Shown: one piece after another, positions 21,478-33,442 of the stretch
How the letters are laid out: each line of letters starts with the position of its first letter
Numbering within the stretch: the first letter of the stretch is position 1
Assembly: GCA_944470555.2 (NCBI GenBank)
Contig: OX104132.1
Span: 6,209,755-6,273,754, forward strand
Direction of reading: 5' to 3'
DNA length: 64,000 nucleotides
Origin: Heterobilharzia americana
Lineage: Eukaryota > Platyhelminthes > Trematoda > Strigeidida > Schistosomatidae
Position numbers and translations under genes: made by a program
The notes under the pieces: generated by a model
Seen by the model: the letters and a program-made list of their open reading frames with translations, nothing else
What the model was told of the DNA's origin: nothing
Databases searched by the model: none

Positions 21478-22100
21478 TCAGTTGTCCTGTATGTCGATCT
21501 TCCTCTCTAAAGCAGCTAGTCGGTCGTTTTGCGTTGGCTCAGTAATACTTTCAACCTGTTTAGGCATCCTTTCGTACATACGGTCAGCGATGTCAGACAA
21601 CCTGTTAGTGTCAATGTCCACATCTCCGACAGCCAATATCTGCTGAATGCATGAAGGAAGTCTCCGCAGCCAGAGCTGGTAGAATAAACGGTTGTCTACG
21701 TTCATATCTTTCAGCAGACTTTGCATATGTCACTCAAGTTGTGAAGGTTTCCTGTCACCGAGGCACATGCTATTTAGTAGTTGATCGACAGCCTCCTGAT
21801 CAGATAATCCAATATCTTTTTAACGAGCTTGTGTAAACCAATTGATTTCTTCGCGCTCGCTTCTTGGTTTTGCGGAACGGCTCCAGATCTTTGGCGGATT
21901 CCGATGCAGTAGGTCCAGCCACTCGTCTGCTATAGCTCTGATTTACAGAACAGGAAGTTAAGTGTTGGTTTGTTTACCTTGGACTGTGGTGTAGTTGGCT
22001 TCTTCAGATGTCGAGTTGCCAGACAGTTGTTAGAACTGGTCGCGGTTGGGGATTGTGAAGAGAAAACCTTGAAGTAGCTTTCAGCACCTCCTGCTCCAAA
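21478..22100 (-). pseudogene. Gypsy 1 gag-like region
   Basis: The frame 21726-21478 reads FYQLWLRRLPSCIQQILAV, then LSDIADRMYERM and a coiled tail (RLAALERKIDIQ). This matches the C-terminal capsid pattern of trematode gypsy gags (LWL.RLP....IL). Upstream, broken frames to about 22100 give MCLGDRKPSQLE and further gag-like pieces. No CCHC zinc knuckle was found. Gag would form the particle shell. Confidence 0.65.
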
Positions 22101-22450
22101 ACATCATAAGGTGTGTCTGGGTGGGGCTTTAATAGTCTCCCTTACTTCTTCAGCCACTTCTTCCGGAAAAACAGAGCTTCTGTATCCGAACTTTGTGTTT
22201 TGTGAAGTTATATGATTGGCCATGAAGAAATGTTCCAGACGGAAAAACCACAATTGCGAGTCACTAAACTTAAAACAAAGCATAAGAAGATTAATGGCAC
22301 CCACAGATCTCACATTCGAAAAGTCTTGATTATGACAATTTAAGGACATCAGTATAGGGAAAACAAGAAAAAAATTTAAGAACAAGAGTATGAAAAATTC
22401 AATAAACAAGTATGTCAATGCCTACCATAAAGCAGCCGGAGAAATTCACA

Positions 22451-22451
<1 letters not shown>

Positions 22452-22522
<71 letters not shown>
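22452..22522. repeat. (TA)n microsatellite in the gypsy 1 5' untranslated region
   Basis: About 35 TA units. The corresponding array in the inverted arm (about 47053-47069) has only about 8 units. Confidence 0.97.
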
Positions 22523-22524
<2 letters not shown>

Positions 22525-22637
22525 TGTCCGTATTGCGTACAGTTATTAATGACTATGGTTGCAGTATTCAATTGAAAACAGCAATAATATCCATCCGTAA
22601 AACTTGTGAGAGTTTAATCACGTCGGGCTCAAAAGTT

Positions 22638-22884
22638 TGTCGAGCTCTGAAATCTGACTCTACATTTATATGTGTCCAGATACACTATCGCCTATTTATA
22701 ATTCTCGACACTGCTGATCCACCTGCGTCAGACAGTGTAAATATCAGGAGTTAACGCGAAGTATATATCAGGATGTTGTATTGGTCAACGAGCAAGCAAA
22801 ATGTCTTTATCAGTACAACTAAACAAAAAATGTTCAATGAGTTGTTATATATATCAACACAATACAGTGAAATCAAATGCTACA
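22638..22884 (-). repeat. 5' LTR of gypsy element 1
   Basis: TG..CA ends match the 3' LTR. On the minus strand, the sequence directly inside is AACTTTTGAGCCCGACGTG. A standard TGG-type primer-binding site is not evident, so the primer tRNA is unknown. Confidence 0.9.
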
Positions 22885-22888
22885 ACTT

Positions 22889-24187
22889 GATTTTACGACG
22901 GAATGTACTGGATCGAATTCATCTTATCTACATTGTCCTAATAATTTATTGTCATCCACGTTTAATATACTGTCGTGCGTTTTTAAAACCATTACAACTT
23001 ATTGTTCTACAAGTTGATAAGCAAATTAAGGAACAGCACCATGGTGGGTGGCAACGGATTCTCTAGAGTATGACCACAAATCAAATGGCTATTCTCTAAA
23101 TACTTAGTATTAACTCCAGGTAGTTAACGAAGAAAGCTGATTACTTTCAGTCACTAATATCCACAGATGTTTATCGGAATACGGGTGTAATAATGCTACA
23201 GGAAACATGACTTCACAACCTTTATGATGACGATTTAGCTTCCTTAAGTGGTTTTAAATTATTTCGACAAGATCGAAGCTTTTCTAAGAAGAAATGTGCT
23301 GATGGGGGGGGGGTATGTGTAGTTATATTTATCAATACAATCTGGCCCACCTTCAACTATGTATGCTTTAGCTTCCTTAAAGAAGAAATCAATGCAATAC
23401 TGTTAAACGCATATGCATAACAAACATTTATGTCACGCCTGACTGAAGTTTTTGAAGTTTGTTAACTTTTGCTCAAGAATTCATTGAATTCGCTGCTCCA
23501 ATTCTGAGTACCTCCTTGTCTATAGTCTGTGGAGATTTTAATTCATGTGATTGCAGTTTCCTTGTACCATTGGGTCACAAAAATATGGTTAACTTTTCTA
23601 CTTGTCTCGACACTGCACTAAATTTAGTATTTACATATGACTCTGGCGTACATGAAGCCCGTAAACAGGCTCCGCTGCTGAATTCTAACCACTGTATTGT
23701 ACGAGTTTTGCTTAAAGTATACGGCAAACTACACAAGAAGGCTTTTGGATACCTTTCCAAGAAAGTTCATTACAGATTCTATCCACAGGAGAATATACTA
23801 CGTTTGAGAATCACGCTTAAAGAACCAGGCTGGGATGTATTTGCTGATGAAGTTTTGGACAACATTATCACTAATATCCGGAGCTATCTCAGATTTTATC
23901 TCAGTATATGCTGTCCTGCTGAAACCATCTACATATTTGGTAGGATTTCCTCTTTGCATATCAAGAGGCTCTGGAGAGAAGAGGAAACGTCGTATAAGGT
24001 AAAATATCGCCATGGTATTAAAAGGCTAAGTCTAACTGTCTGAAATACAAAGTTTAAACGTTTCATACAACCAGAAGTTTCTATCGGGTGGGAAATAACT
24101 CTCCTAATATATGGAAGTTACTTAATGAACTTGCTGGTAGGAAACATATAACAAATGAAGCTGGTTTCAATGTCTGCGTTAAACAAG

Positions 24188-24272
<85 letters not shown>

Positions 24273-25846
24273 CCAGCTAACTGAATTCATCCTGGTGTCA
24301 CAATCAAACGGATAGCTGCTTTCCTGGTTTCAATATAAATGACGTATTTACAAGTCTTAAATCCTTGAATCTATCCCAAAGCCTAGATCTGGATAGTGTT
24401 TCGAGTATTATATTCAGAAAATGTGTGGATATTTTGTTATCCTTTCTCAGATATCTTCAGTGCATCATTTTCTAAAATCACTATACCCGGTGCTAGGAAG
24501 GAGGTCAAAGTTGTACCAATGCCTAAATCATCTTATGCATACGACGTTAAGTTTCGACCCATCAATGTAACTTCCCCTTTTTGAAGGCAATGAAGAAATT
24601 ACTTTTCCTTGTGCTTGGTCGTTAATTGGAAGTTTCCAGAGTTCCAAAACAATATGCTTGCTAATATGGGGGAAGTACTTTAGATGCTGTCACTGTCTTG
24701 CATCACAATATTGTTTCTAGTTTAAACAAAGGTGGTAAGTTCGTTATTTTTGCCTTCTTGGATTACTCATCAATCTTTGAATCTGTTCCTCGACCACTGC
24801 TTTTAAAGAAGCTCGGTATAGCTCATGCTGAGCCATGAGTGACAAAGTGGCTGTATTCCTAATTTTCTGAAAAGAAATATCATGGTGTCTATAAAGGTAT
24901 ACGCTCCACCTCAAGGTGTAGTACTTTCTCCGCTTCCTTTTTCGTTCTTTTTGCATAAATTACCTTATTCTGTTCAAACTAATTTTATCAAGTATACTGA
25001 TGACCTGACGATTTCTATCCCAGTTAAGTCTCACTTAAACTACCCTGAATTATGTGGATTACTGTCTACAGTTGGCCAATCGTCTCCCTCAGATAGCCTC
25101 AGGCTAAACCCTTCTGAATGTTAGACCGTTAGTTTTAGCCTCAAGCACAAATAAGTCCTCTTTGAGCTGCTTAAGTTTCATAACACCTGTTGTATTGATG
25201 ATACTTCTGCAGAAAGTAAATTGAGTTTTATTCATCTTGGACTGAGATTTGCTTCTGATCCTTGTTCATCGTCTAATATTTTGTTGACTTGGAAAAAATC
25301 TTTCGTTTAACGTAATACATAAAAAACTGAGGCCCTCTGGTACGACTGAGCCTCTACTTTTACAATTTACTGTTTCCTGCATTTTACCTGTTCTCTATTG
25401 TTCTCCGTTGGTATTTCCTGGTCTTCTATAAAAGGACCATGTTATATTGCGTAGGGCTTTGAAAACCGTCAGTGAGGTGGGTACTGTACCTCTGATTCAG
25501 ATGACTAACACTGTTGCTGATGGACGTTCAAGTTCTAGCAGGCAACTAGCAACAGTCAGTTTATCTGACAATGAGCATCCACTTCATTCACAGCTCTCTT
25601 CTCATCTTTCGAAGTTGGTCACCAATGAACACTAGTTCAACTGAAACATCTCTAAATCCCCACAAAAACCCCCAACTATTTAGATTGTTGTTATTTAGCT
25701 GAAACGCTAACCATTCACCACTGACAACGGTCCCAGTTTCCCTAAATCTTCTTACATTCATACAACGATAACGTATAACCGAGCACATCATGGATATTTT
25801 CTACCAACATATATAGCAGCAACGTCGAAATTATAAACTACTTTTG
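22889..25846 (+). pseudogene. LINE-P: decayed CR1-like LINE, endonuclease and reverse transcriptase
   Basis: It starts at the gypsy target site. Endonuclease pieces are GVIMLQET (about 23190), DGGGVCVVIF (about 23300) and CGDFNSCDCS (about 23525), in a broken frame of 194 codons at 23459-24043. The linker around 24090-24170 (NSPNIWKLLNELAG) is followed by a TA microsatellite. RT remnants are FLDYSSIFESVPRPLLLKKL (24750-24830), PPQGVVLSPLPFSFF and KYTDDLTISIPV (24900-25025; the FADD box reads YTDD). The C-terminal ILRRALKTVSEVG and a tail to 25846 follow. Many stops and frameshifts show it is dead. Its 5' part may extend left of the gypsy insertion at 17507. Confidence 0.8.
24189..24269. repeat. 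(TA)n microsatellite in LINE-P
   Basis: About 40 TA units. The mirror-image position at 45362-45385 has about 12. Confidence 0.97.
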
Positions 25847-26046
25847 CACGTGATACTTGATTATATCTTTTGTCGATTTCTTGCTAGGCTTAGCTCATTA
25901 TTATTGTATGTTCATAGTAATATAACCATTCATTATGTTTGAGTAATTTGAGGCTGCATTGTTATGTATAGACAGTATATTCCAATCCTTTTGCGCTCAT
26001 TCCCCTTACCACCAATCGCACATCTCACATAGAACTTACTGTAAGA

Positions 26047-27034
26047 ATGAGACGGTCAAAAGCAAGGCGCTCAAAGATAGGTAGCTCTAGCAATAAGAAT
26101 AAAAGAGTCGGTTCCGCTAATATTTCAGGTTGTAACCGAAACTCTATCGCGTCATATGATCCAGATCCCGACGAACTTACATGCCTTACACCGCTCGTTA
26201 GGGTTGGAGATATGATTTCGATAATGAATAATCACATCAGGGAAAATAGAAAAGAAACTGACGGTATTGAGTCCATGATAGATGGAATTAGGGAGTAGTT
26301 GAGGACTTCCAACCCTTCGCATATCATTTCATGAAACACAACAATCTAGCCTCAAACCATATCGAAGAAGCTGGAACCCTAATAGGTGTCTTGACAACTG
26401 AAGTAATGAAGAGGCTAGCATCTTCTAAACAGGCAATAGTATATAATATTCCAGATACCGTATCTTTTGATGTCGTCAAGAAAACAATATTAAACGCATA
26501 CGGCATGACGACTATACACTGCGACTGTAAACGTCTCGGCAAGAAAGCAGCACAACTAAGTTGCCCCATTCTTTTCAAGTTCACCATCTCATATGATGCT
26601 AAGAGGTTCATTAACTATCAGGATCATATAAGACTATTACAATTGTACAGGACAAAACTCCTTGTCAGCGCAGAAAACAAATGAGAAAAATTCCTACCAC
26701 TCCGACACATGCAAACTATGAAGGTACTGGATGCCCTGAGAAACATTCGAATAGTGCTGCTACGACTAGTAATCCTATTGCGCCAACCACTCTGGTGGTA
26801 AAGCAATTCCAAGTGGACTTGGACCTAAGCAATTCGGATTGTTTAATTCCTCATGAAACCCCAACTATCAGCACTAGCCTCCCTAAGGTAACTATAGATA
26901 AAAACCCTTTAGCTGATAGTAACGTCACTAAACACAGACCTGCAGGTAAAACCATGCAATTTAGACCCACAAAGCTCCCGAAGAAAGCCATTTTAAACGC
27001 ATTCTGTCTAACGATGGCGAAAAAAACTTCGTAG
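26047..27034 (+). pseudogene. LINE-Q ORF1 (RNA-binding-type protein), frameshifted
   Basis: Three consecutive open pieces in changing frames make up the region. The first (26047-26298) has a basic N-terminus (RRSKARRSK). The middle (26331-26684) holds a possible RRM-like fold (AIVYNIPDTVSFDVVKKTIL, then CKRLGKKAAQLSCPILFKF). The last (26681-27034) is Thr/Pro-rich. LINE ORF1 proteins bind element RNA; the assignment is from position and pattern. The start ATG at 26047 is the first in the frame and lies 200 bp from the element's 5' end. Confidence 0.7.
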
Positions 27035-27412
27035 CTAACATAGTTGCCATAGTCAAAACCACTATTGGATCTATGGGGAGTACGGCATCTCGAAAAGAAA
27101 ACCCACCGAGAGGGCATGTTACACACTTAACCTCAACCGTTAGAAAGAGACACTTCAATAACTTGAAGGCATCTGACATTAGACAGTACCCTAGATCACG
27201 TTCACCCGGCCATCAGGGCTCCAACAGGATGCCATGTGGCATACCAAATACATTCATGGCATACAGGTCATATATACCCTACTCAAACCTACATCGGCAC
27301 CCGGATGACCCTAGCCAGTACTTTGGGAATGTATATAACTACCCCCCTGATACCATCCCTACTTTTGAGCCTTATCAAAATTTTTTGGGACCCCGAACAA
27401 TGTGTATGACCC

Positions 27413-28440
27413 ATGGTAGATAGGATCGTTCCACCCTCCAGAAACACGAGCCTGGAGCTGCCATCCTCGGTTTGCACCGATCACGAACTACACTGTACGC
27501 CACCAGTAAGAATGAACAGCGCATCAACTACGTATACGCACCCTCAAAAAGCAAGTGATCATAAATCATTGTACAATGAAACTTCACTGATCATATCGCC
27601 ATCCACCACCACTGAGTCTCATCATATCCGTAACGCAAGTAGCACATCGTCTAATGAATTAAGTATAGGAACTTTCTCTAACCAACTAGACGTACAAGAT
27701 ATTGTAAAACACTTCACAAGTTATGGTAACCTTTTCACACTTCTGCTCATCAATGCACGCTCGTTGCCGAAGAAAATTTCTGACCTGAGAACGACAGTCT
27801 TGCTAACTAAGCCTACAGTGATATTAGTCACTAAATCATGGTGCCCCACCTCAGTACTTGATGTAGACTTGTGCATAGATGGTTATACCCTTTATCGCAC
27901 TAATGGAGATCATAAGCGTGGAGGAGGTTGCCTGATTTATGTATGTAGTCTTGCCGAAGGTGATAAAATTGAAGATGGTGCATTAAATGCTCTGCCTAGC
28001 TCAATACGGGTTATTATAAACGGTACTAACCATAAAATCCTCGTAGGCTGTGTCTATAGAACACCATGTTCATCAAGGGAAGCTGATGACCTTATTGCTC
28101 AGTCATTTTCCCATGCTGCATCTATCAGTGCTGACTTCAAACTGATTGCAGGGGACTTTAACTTCCGTGAAGTTAACTGGAAAACCAGTTGTGGAACACA
28201 AAGCTACGACGAAATGCTTACTGTCTTAGATTCCCATGGATGGAAACAATATGTCCATTCACCCACACGTGGGAGCAGCACGCTGGATCTAGTCTTTTGC
28301 CCTGACATCGTCCCAGTCACCACTTACGTTGGTGGCGAGTTCTCCAACAGTGACCACAGAATGGTTTTCTGTTGCCTACCAATCTTCCCTCTTCGTGAGA
28401 ACAAGGAACTTATGAGAAATACCTCCTCACCCTATCAATA
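27413..28440 (+). pseudogene. LINE-Q apurinic-type endonuclease
   Basis: One open frame of 342 codons. APE-type motifs in order are INARSLPKKISDL, VTKSWCPTSV, RTNGDHKRGGGCLIYV, GCVYRTPC, IAGDFNFREVNW, STLDLVFCP and NSDHRMVFC. The metal-binding Glu of the usual TESW motif is Lys here (TKSW), which should abolish nicking; the Asp/Asn of GDFN and the terminal SDH are intact. The frame ends where the RT begins. The first part, up to about 28045, is duplicated in the right arm. Confidence 0.9.
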
Positions 28441-29864
28441 GAAAGTGGCGTATACCCCACTGAATGGAAAACTAGCTACATAACGCCTCGCTATGAGTCC
28501 GGAGATAAATCGAACGCCAATAATCACAGACCTATCAGGTTTTTCATAACGCAATGCAGTACGCTGTGGAACAAACTTCCCGCTCCTATGCGAGCATGTT
28601 GATCTGTTGGCCAGTCAACGATTACTTAGTGAATTCCTCCTATCTAACGAATCCCATCAATTCGTTGACGGCCAAACCACAAACGGCAATACCATTTACA
28701 GTGGTGCTACTGATACCTACACTCAAGGGAGACTAACAGCGACGACAAAAGTATACAATGCCGAAAACGAAACGCATTAGTTGAAATCTAATTTCTTTTA
28801 AAAAAATGAGCAAGAGTGGACAGGAAGCGGAGTGCGATACGCTTTGCAACAGTGAACTCAGGAGCTACTCTAATGTAACCTACATTTCTTCATAACCTAA
28901 CTGACCTCACGACTTAACACCTATTTCCTGAAATTCGTGCCTTAAAATAATCCCTCTACTCCGGATGGATAAAAGAAGTCTGTCGGTGCATTTTCATAGC
29001 ATGTAACATGTTTTATTATTTGCCTTTTGTTATCAGTACTTATATGTAAGTACTCTGCACCAATATATTGTTTCGGTAGCCCCGATATGGTAATACTCAA
29101 CAGGCAACACCATGATCATTCCCCCCCCCGCTCCACGTGACAAGATAAAGGGTGGCTACCATCTTAGAAAAAACCATGGATTTCACTTAGATGTTTATAA
29201 CTTCATCAAACGTTTGTATATAGGTATATAACAAGTGAATACCTGGTCCGAAATCTTCAAATCTCTCTATTTCGTAGTGATACCATCGACTCCAGACTAA
29301 TTTTCATTACCGTCGTGCGCACCTTCATCTCCTTCCACATAAGCTTACCTCTAAACAGTTGGTTCCGGATACTTCTTCAAGTAAGTTTAGTAGTCAGTAC
29401 AAAGAACTCACCCAGATGTATCATGGTTCCAATATCCAATATTGATAGTGCGAGCGTGGGAAACTGGTAGTTTTTGATCTCTCGAGTCTAGTTCTTAGGG
29501 CTTGGTTCGAGTTTTTCGGTTCACCCCTGCAGTGGACGAGGAAATCCCCTCTGCTTTCTTGCCTTTAGCTTCGGTGAGGTGGATGTTTTGTGGGTTAGTA
29601 AGTTGTAATTTGTAGAGTGATTAGGGAGCTACGGGTTGCTGGGAAGTTTAGAGAACTGCCGTGACTCCTGTCTGTGTAGGCACCTGAAAGAGAATAGTAA
29701 GGTAGTGGTAAAGGAATGAAGAGAGAATAAAGAAAAAAAGAGGAAAGAAAATAATGATATGGGGAAGAGAAAAGGGAAGGAGAAGAAAAGGAGGGGTGAA
29801 AAGAGAAATGAGAACGAAAGAAAAGTATTTGGGAATTGCCCGAATGGTCGCGTGGGTTTGGTTC

Positions 29865-31586
29865 CTACAGAAGAATTAGTAGGTAATGTGGGTGTATTAA
29901 GGAGGGAGATAGTGAGTGGTAGTTAGGAGGGAGTTGGGGGCAGTGAGGTTGGTGACTACCTGAGTACGTCCGTGGTAGTCCATGCGAGGTGACATAACTG
30001 TCTAATCGCCTCTTGAAAGAGTCGACTGAAGGAGCTATAACGATGTGTCGCGGTAAGGCATTCCATAAAGCACATACTCTCAGGGAGAAAAATTTGGACC
30101 TGAGTGTGGTGTTGGCTCTCTGGTGTGCTATCTTAATGGGGTTTCCTCGTGAAGATCGTTGAGTTGCAGGCAAAATTGATTTGTTTGCATGGTCTGCCTG
30201 ATGGGCGATCTTGTATGCCATAATGAGGTCACCCCTTTTCCTGCGATAACCCAAGGTAAATAGGTTTAGGTGTTTAAGTCTTTCAGGATACGTCTTTCCC
30301 CTTAGCCCCACAACACATTTTGTTGCAGTTCTTTGTATTCTTTCAAGGAGATTAGAGTCTCTCTTGAGTGTTGGAGGAGCCACCGTATTGAAGACCTCTA
30401 GGTGCGGCCGCACGTAGGATTTGAAAATGGTGAGGAAGAGTTCGGGAGTGAGGGCGCCAAGCTGTCTACGCAGAAAGTGTAGAATGGCGTTCGCTCTGGT
30501 TGTCATACCTTTGTAGTTGGAGCTGGTGTCCAAGGTGTCGGAGAAGTTGAGCCCCAAATCTTTCTCCATGGACACTCTGGTGATAGCACGGTTGCTCAAC
30601 ATGTACTGGAAGTCGGTCGTACTTGCCTCATTTTTACTGATGTGCATTACTTTGCACTTTTCCAGGTTGAAGCTCAGGCCATTTTCCGACGACCAGAGCT
30701 CGAGTTGCTGCAAGTCCTTTTGTAGTGCTGTACAATCAGCTTCTTCGTTTACCACCCTCCAAATTTTTATGTCGTCAGCGAAGAGGAGGATGGGTGAGGA
30801 TATTTTGTCTGGCAGATCGTTGACAAACGGGAGGAACAGAAGCGGTCCTAGGATTGCTCCTTGGGATACTCCTGACGTCGAGGGTCTCCACTCCGACCTT
30901 ATTCTGTTCACTTTAGTGCAGAACTGCCTCCCTTCCAGGTACTCCTTGAACCAAGAGAGTAGGGGTCCACTTATACCAGCTGACATGATCTTGTGAAGCA
31001 GTACTGTGGGTGGGACACTGTCAAATGCTTTGGCTAGGTCGAGAAATACAACATGTACAGGTTTTCTATTATCCCAGCTTTGTGTCCAGTCGTCCCAGGC
31101 GGTTAGTAAGTTGGTGGCACATGAGCGACCACTCCGAAAGCCGTGCTGAGCAGTGTGGACAGTGTTTTCTCTATTGAGGAATTCCCAGATGGTGTCAGCT
31201 ACCAGGCTTTCCAACACTTTCGACACAATAGGGAGTAGGGCAATTGGCCTGTAGCTGCCAGGGCTTTTTCTGTCTCCTCCCTTGAAGATGGGTGACAAGA
31301 TGGCGCTCTTCCATTCTTTAGGGAGTTTGCACGAGTCTATTGAGTGCTCAAAGAGGTTGCGAAGTGGTTTAGTAAGCACCTCGGCGCAGTTTTTCAGAAC
31401 CACTGGTTTCAGGTTATCGCAGCCAGGGGACTTGCCCGGACGTAGCCTAGATAGCTTCTCGAACACCTTTTTCTCTGTAATAGAGACGTGACAGAGGTAT
31501 TCGTTATTTGCGACCTGGTCGGTGTCGTAGCGAGTCGGTGTGGATCTTGTGTCAGTGCTGAGTTGGGCTTGGAAGTGTGAGCTCAA
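29865..31586 (-). pseudogene. LINE copy A reverse transcriptase (ORF2 C-terminal part)
   Basis: An intact frame of 573 codons. RT motifs are LRPGKSPGCDNLKP, SAILSPIFKGGDRKSPGSYR, AQHGFRSGRSCATNLL, VFLDLAKAFDSVP, STSGVSQGAILGPLLFL and LLFADDIKIW (the catalytic FADD box intact). A thumb with FLTIFKSYVRPHLEVFN and the C-terminal ALWNALPRHIVIAPSVDSF follow, a pattern typical of CR1/Jockey-group LINEs. The first Met lies inside the domain upstream of the fingers; the true protein would continue from the endonuclease but is separated by a frameshift near 31600. Confidence 0.93.
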
Positions 31587-31641
31587 AAGCTCGGCAATCT
31601 CTAGACTGCTTAAACACTCCCGTCATGGCCTGTGACAAGAT

Positions 31642-33013
31642 TCACTCCCTTACTGGTCGACTTTCTTCTCGACATGAAGCGGTACAGTTTTTGGGGTTGC
31701 TTTGTAACCTCGCTGCCAAGTTTGTTTGGTAGGAAAATCTGTCGTTACGCACTCTAATGTTACAGAGGTTGCGAATCCTTTTGTAGTTCAAGAAGTCAGA
31801 CTCCCTGCGTGATGTACGCCACTTGAACCAAGCCTGCTTCTTGCTCCGGATAAGCCTCTCTGTCCCACGCTTTAACCATGAGGTTCTCATTGATTGTCTG
31901 TGTGTTACTTCTGGTACACTGTGACTGATGGCCCCAGTGATTATTTTCTTCACCTCCAACCAGTGTTCATCTATTGTGAGATGAGTCCAGTCTACCGGTC
32001 ATGAGATAGTCCCTCATGGTCTCATAGTTGGCCTTGCTGTAGCAAGGGAAGGTGTTGGGCGTCTCCAGTTGCAGAGCCTCCCTAGTTATCATGGAGAAGG
32101 TGATTACAGCGTGGTCACTGAGGCCAAGGGGAGGTTGGATGCAAACATCCTCAATGAGAAGTTCATCGTTCGTCAGAACGTAGTCAAGGCGCGATGCGTT
32201 TCCGTTAGGTCCCCAGCGTGTAGCATCACCCACTTTCTCTGAGAGGCCAGCAGTCTTAATTGCATCCTTCAGCTTCTGATTGAAGGATCTGATGCGTCTC
32301 CCTTCCGTCTCGAAGAGGATGGACGGGGTGTTGAAGTCGCCGGCAATGACTACGGAATCGTAATTTGCAGAGGAAGTCGTTAAGATCGCCTTGATGACCA
32401 TTTCCTTATATGTAGGGGAGCTGGTGGGGGACCAACATATGACTCCGAGCAGGTATTTGGTACAGTGGAGAGTGAAGTAGCACCATAGAGATTCTGGGAG
32501 CTGGGTTAAGGCCGTATCGCTAACCACGCTTGCCTTTAAACGGGAGTTCACATAGAGAGCCACTCCCCCTCCTGCTCTGAGCTCTCTGTCCCTGCGGAAG
32601 AGTTCCATGCCAGTGATATGCATCTATTCGTCTGAGATGTCCGACGAGAGCCAGGATTCGGTGATGAATATAATACATACCTTCCCTCTTAGCCCCCTAA
32701 CGTTGCTGTACACACATATTAGAGTGTGCTTGGTGAGAGGGGAGAGCTGGTTGTGTATTTTCGCCGGATGGGCGCTTACGTGGTTGGGTCTAGCCTCGCC
32801 AGTCCTCATAGGACTGGCATTGTTCCGTTTTTGTGTTTTGTTCTTAACTTGGGTGGGGACTGTGGCAGTGGGGGCTTCTTTACTTGATGTATCTAACTCA
32901 CTGGTCAGTGCCTGTGTGACGACCACTGACTCCAGAGGTCTTGGTGGATGCCATCTCTCTTCTTGCCTTGCGGGTCTAGGCTTACTTTCACACATACGTA
33001 TTGAGCCACCCAT
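31642..33013 (-). pseudogene. LINE copy A endonuclease and linker, interrupted
   Basis: Endonuclease motifs in order are YSNVRGLRGK, FITESWLSSDISDE followed at once by a TAG stop, then GGGVALYVNSRLKA, GVICWSPTSS, VIAGDFNTPSI, SRLDYVLTND and LSDHAVITFS. A frameshift at about 31985 joins the linker (WLEVKKIITGAISH, then SWLKRGTERLIRSKKQAWFK) in another frame, and a further shift precedes the RT. The stretch between LRGK and FITESW is shorter than usual, suggesting a small deletion. The nuclease would nick target DNA for target-primed reverse transcription. Confidence 0.88.
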
Positions 33014-33442
33014 GCGATCTTTCGCATTATACCATGCATGTAGAACGTCTGTGAGGGAGGCATATGAGTCGAACTGGACGGCGAGTAGTCTGGGACTGGG
33101 TATGGTCTTCAGATGCGCTGGCCTTGGCAGTCTACTGACGCTGTTGGCCGGTATACTGTGAAAATCAACTTTGGTTGAGGGTCATTGCCATTGTTGGACG
33201 TCGTGGAAGTAGCGGTCTATAACCGAGTGGTCACTTGGCAATTCTGGAATCCCATGTACAACTATAGTGTTGTTTCTGTTGGGATTTCCAACCGCTGACT
33301 TTCTCTCCTCCTCTCTTATTGACCATGGCTTGTCAGACCTGGCCCGAATTTAGCAAGCATTAACAACGTCCGGTTGTCGCGAAAGAAGGAGGGTGTCTTT
33401 GACCTCTTTAGCAGCGTTCAAGGGCACGCGTAAACGAGTGGC

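Larger units (their letters stand above)
17508..22884 (-). mobile_element. Gypsy-type LTR retrotransposon 1, structurally complete, coding-defective
   Basis: The element is flanked by a 4-bp target duplication ACTT (17504-17507 and 22885-22888). LTRs of 244 and 247 bp share TG..CA termini, and gag, protease, RT-RNase H and integrase follow in minus-strand order. It inserted into LINE-P sequence. The LTRs differ by roughly ten substitutions and small indels by eye, indicating an insertion of some age. Its 5' end (LTR plus about 270 bp) is also copied into the inverted arm at 46691-47157. The order protease-RT-RNaseH-integrase is that of gypsy/Metaviridae elements. Confidence 0.92.
22363..28045 (+). 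repeat. Left arm of a large inverted duplication
   Basis: This segment holds 275 bp of gypsy 5' region, the 5' LTR, LINE-P and the first 2.2 kb of LINE-Q. It recurs as its reverse complement at 41587-47157. Identity is near complete by eye: a handful of substitutions in translated stretches (for example Ala versus Thr in the LINE-Q ORF1 N-terminus) plus shortening of two TA arrays. At both ends this copy continues colinearly into the same elements (gypsy on the left, LINE-Q endonuclease on the right), so it is the likely parent. Confidence 0.95.
25847..29436 (+). mobile_element. LINE-Q: CR1/Jockey-type LINE with internal deletion
   Basis: The 5' end is set by comparison with the separate copy at 47158-47501, which stops matching at the same CACGTGATACTTG. 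Order: 5' leader, ORF1, endonuclease, then only the first segment of RT (ESGVYPTEWKTSYITPRY and NNHRPI, about 28440-28540) fused to the extreme C-terminus (TLWNKLPAPMRACDLLASQR, from about 28550). The RT catalytic core is missing. Non-coding sequence follows to about 29436, where LINE copy A ends; the true 3' end inside that stretch was not located. Confidence 0.8.

Noticed and set aside
22390..22575. Open frame with a long Tyr-Ile repeat
   Set aside because: It is translation of the (TA)n microsatellite. The same applies to the frames at 24081-24315.
30517..30996. Plus-strand open frame of 159 codons inside LINE copy A, repeated in copy B at 56550-57029
   Set aside because: It is the complement of the RT frame, which has all catalytic motifs. 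It is conserved only because the two copies are nearly identical.
32607..33161. Plus-strand open frame of 184 codons with hydrophobic stretches
   Set aside because: Antisense shadow of the ORF1/endonuclease region of LINE copy A. The frame is broken in copy B by a one-base difference.
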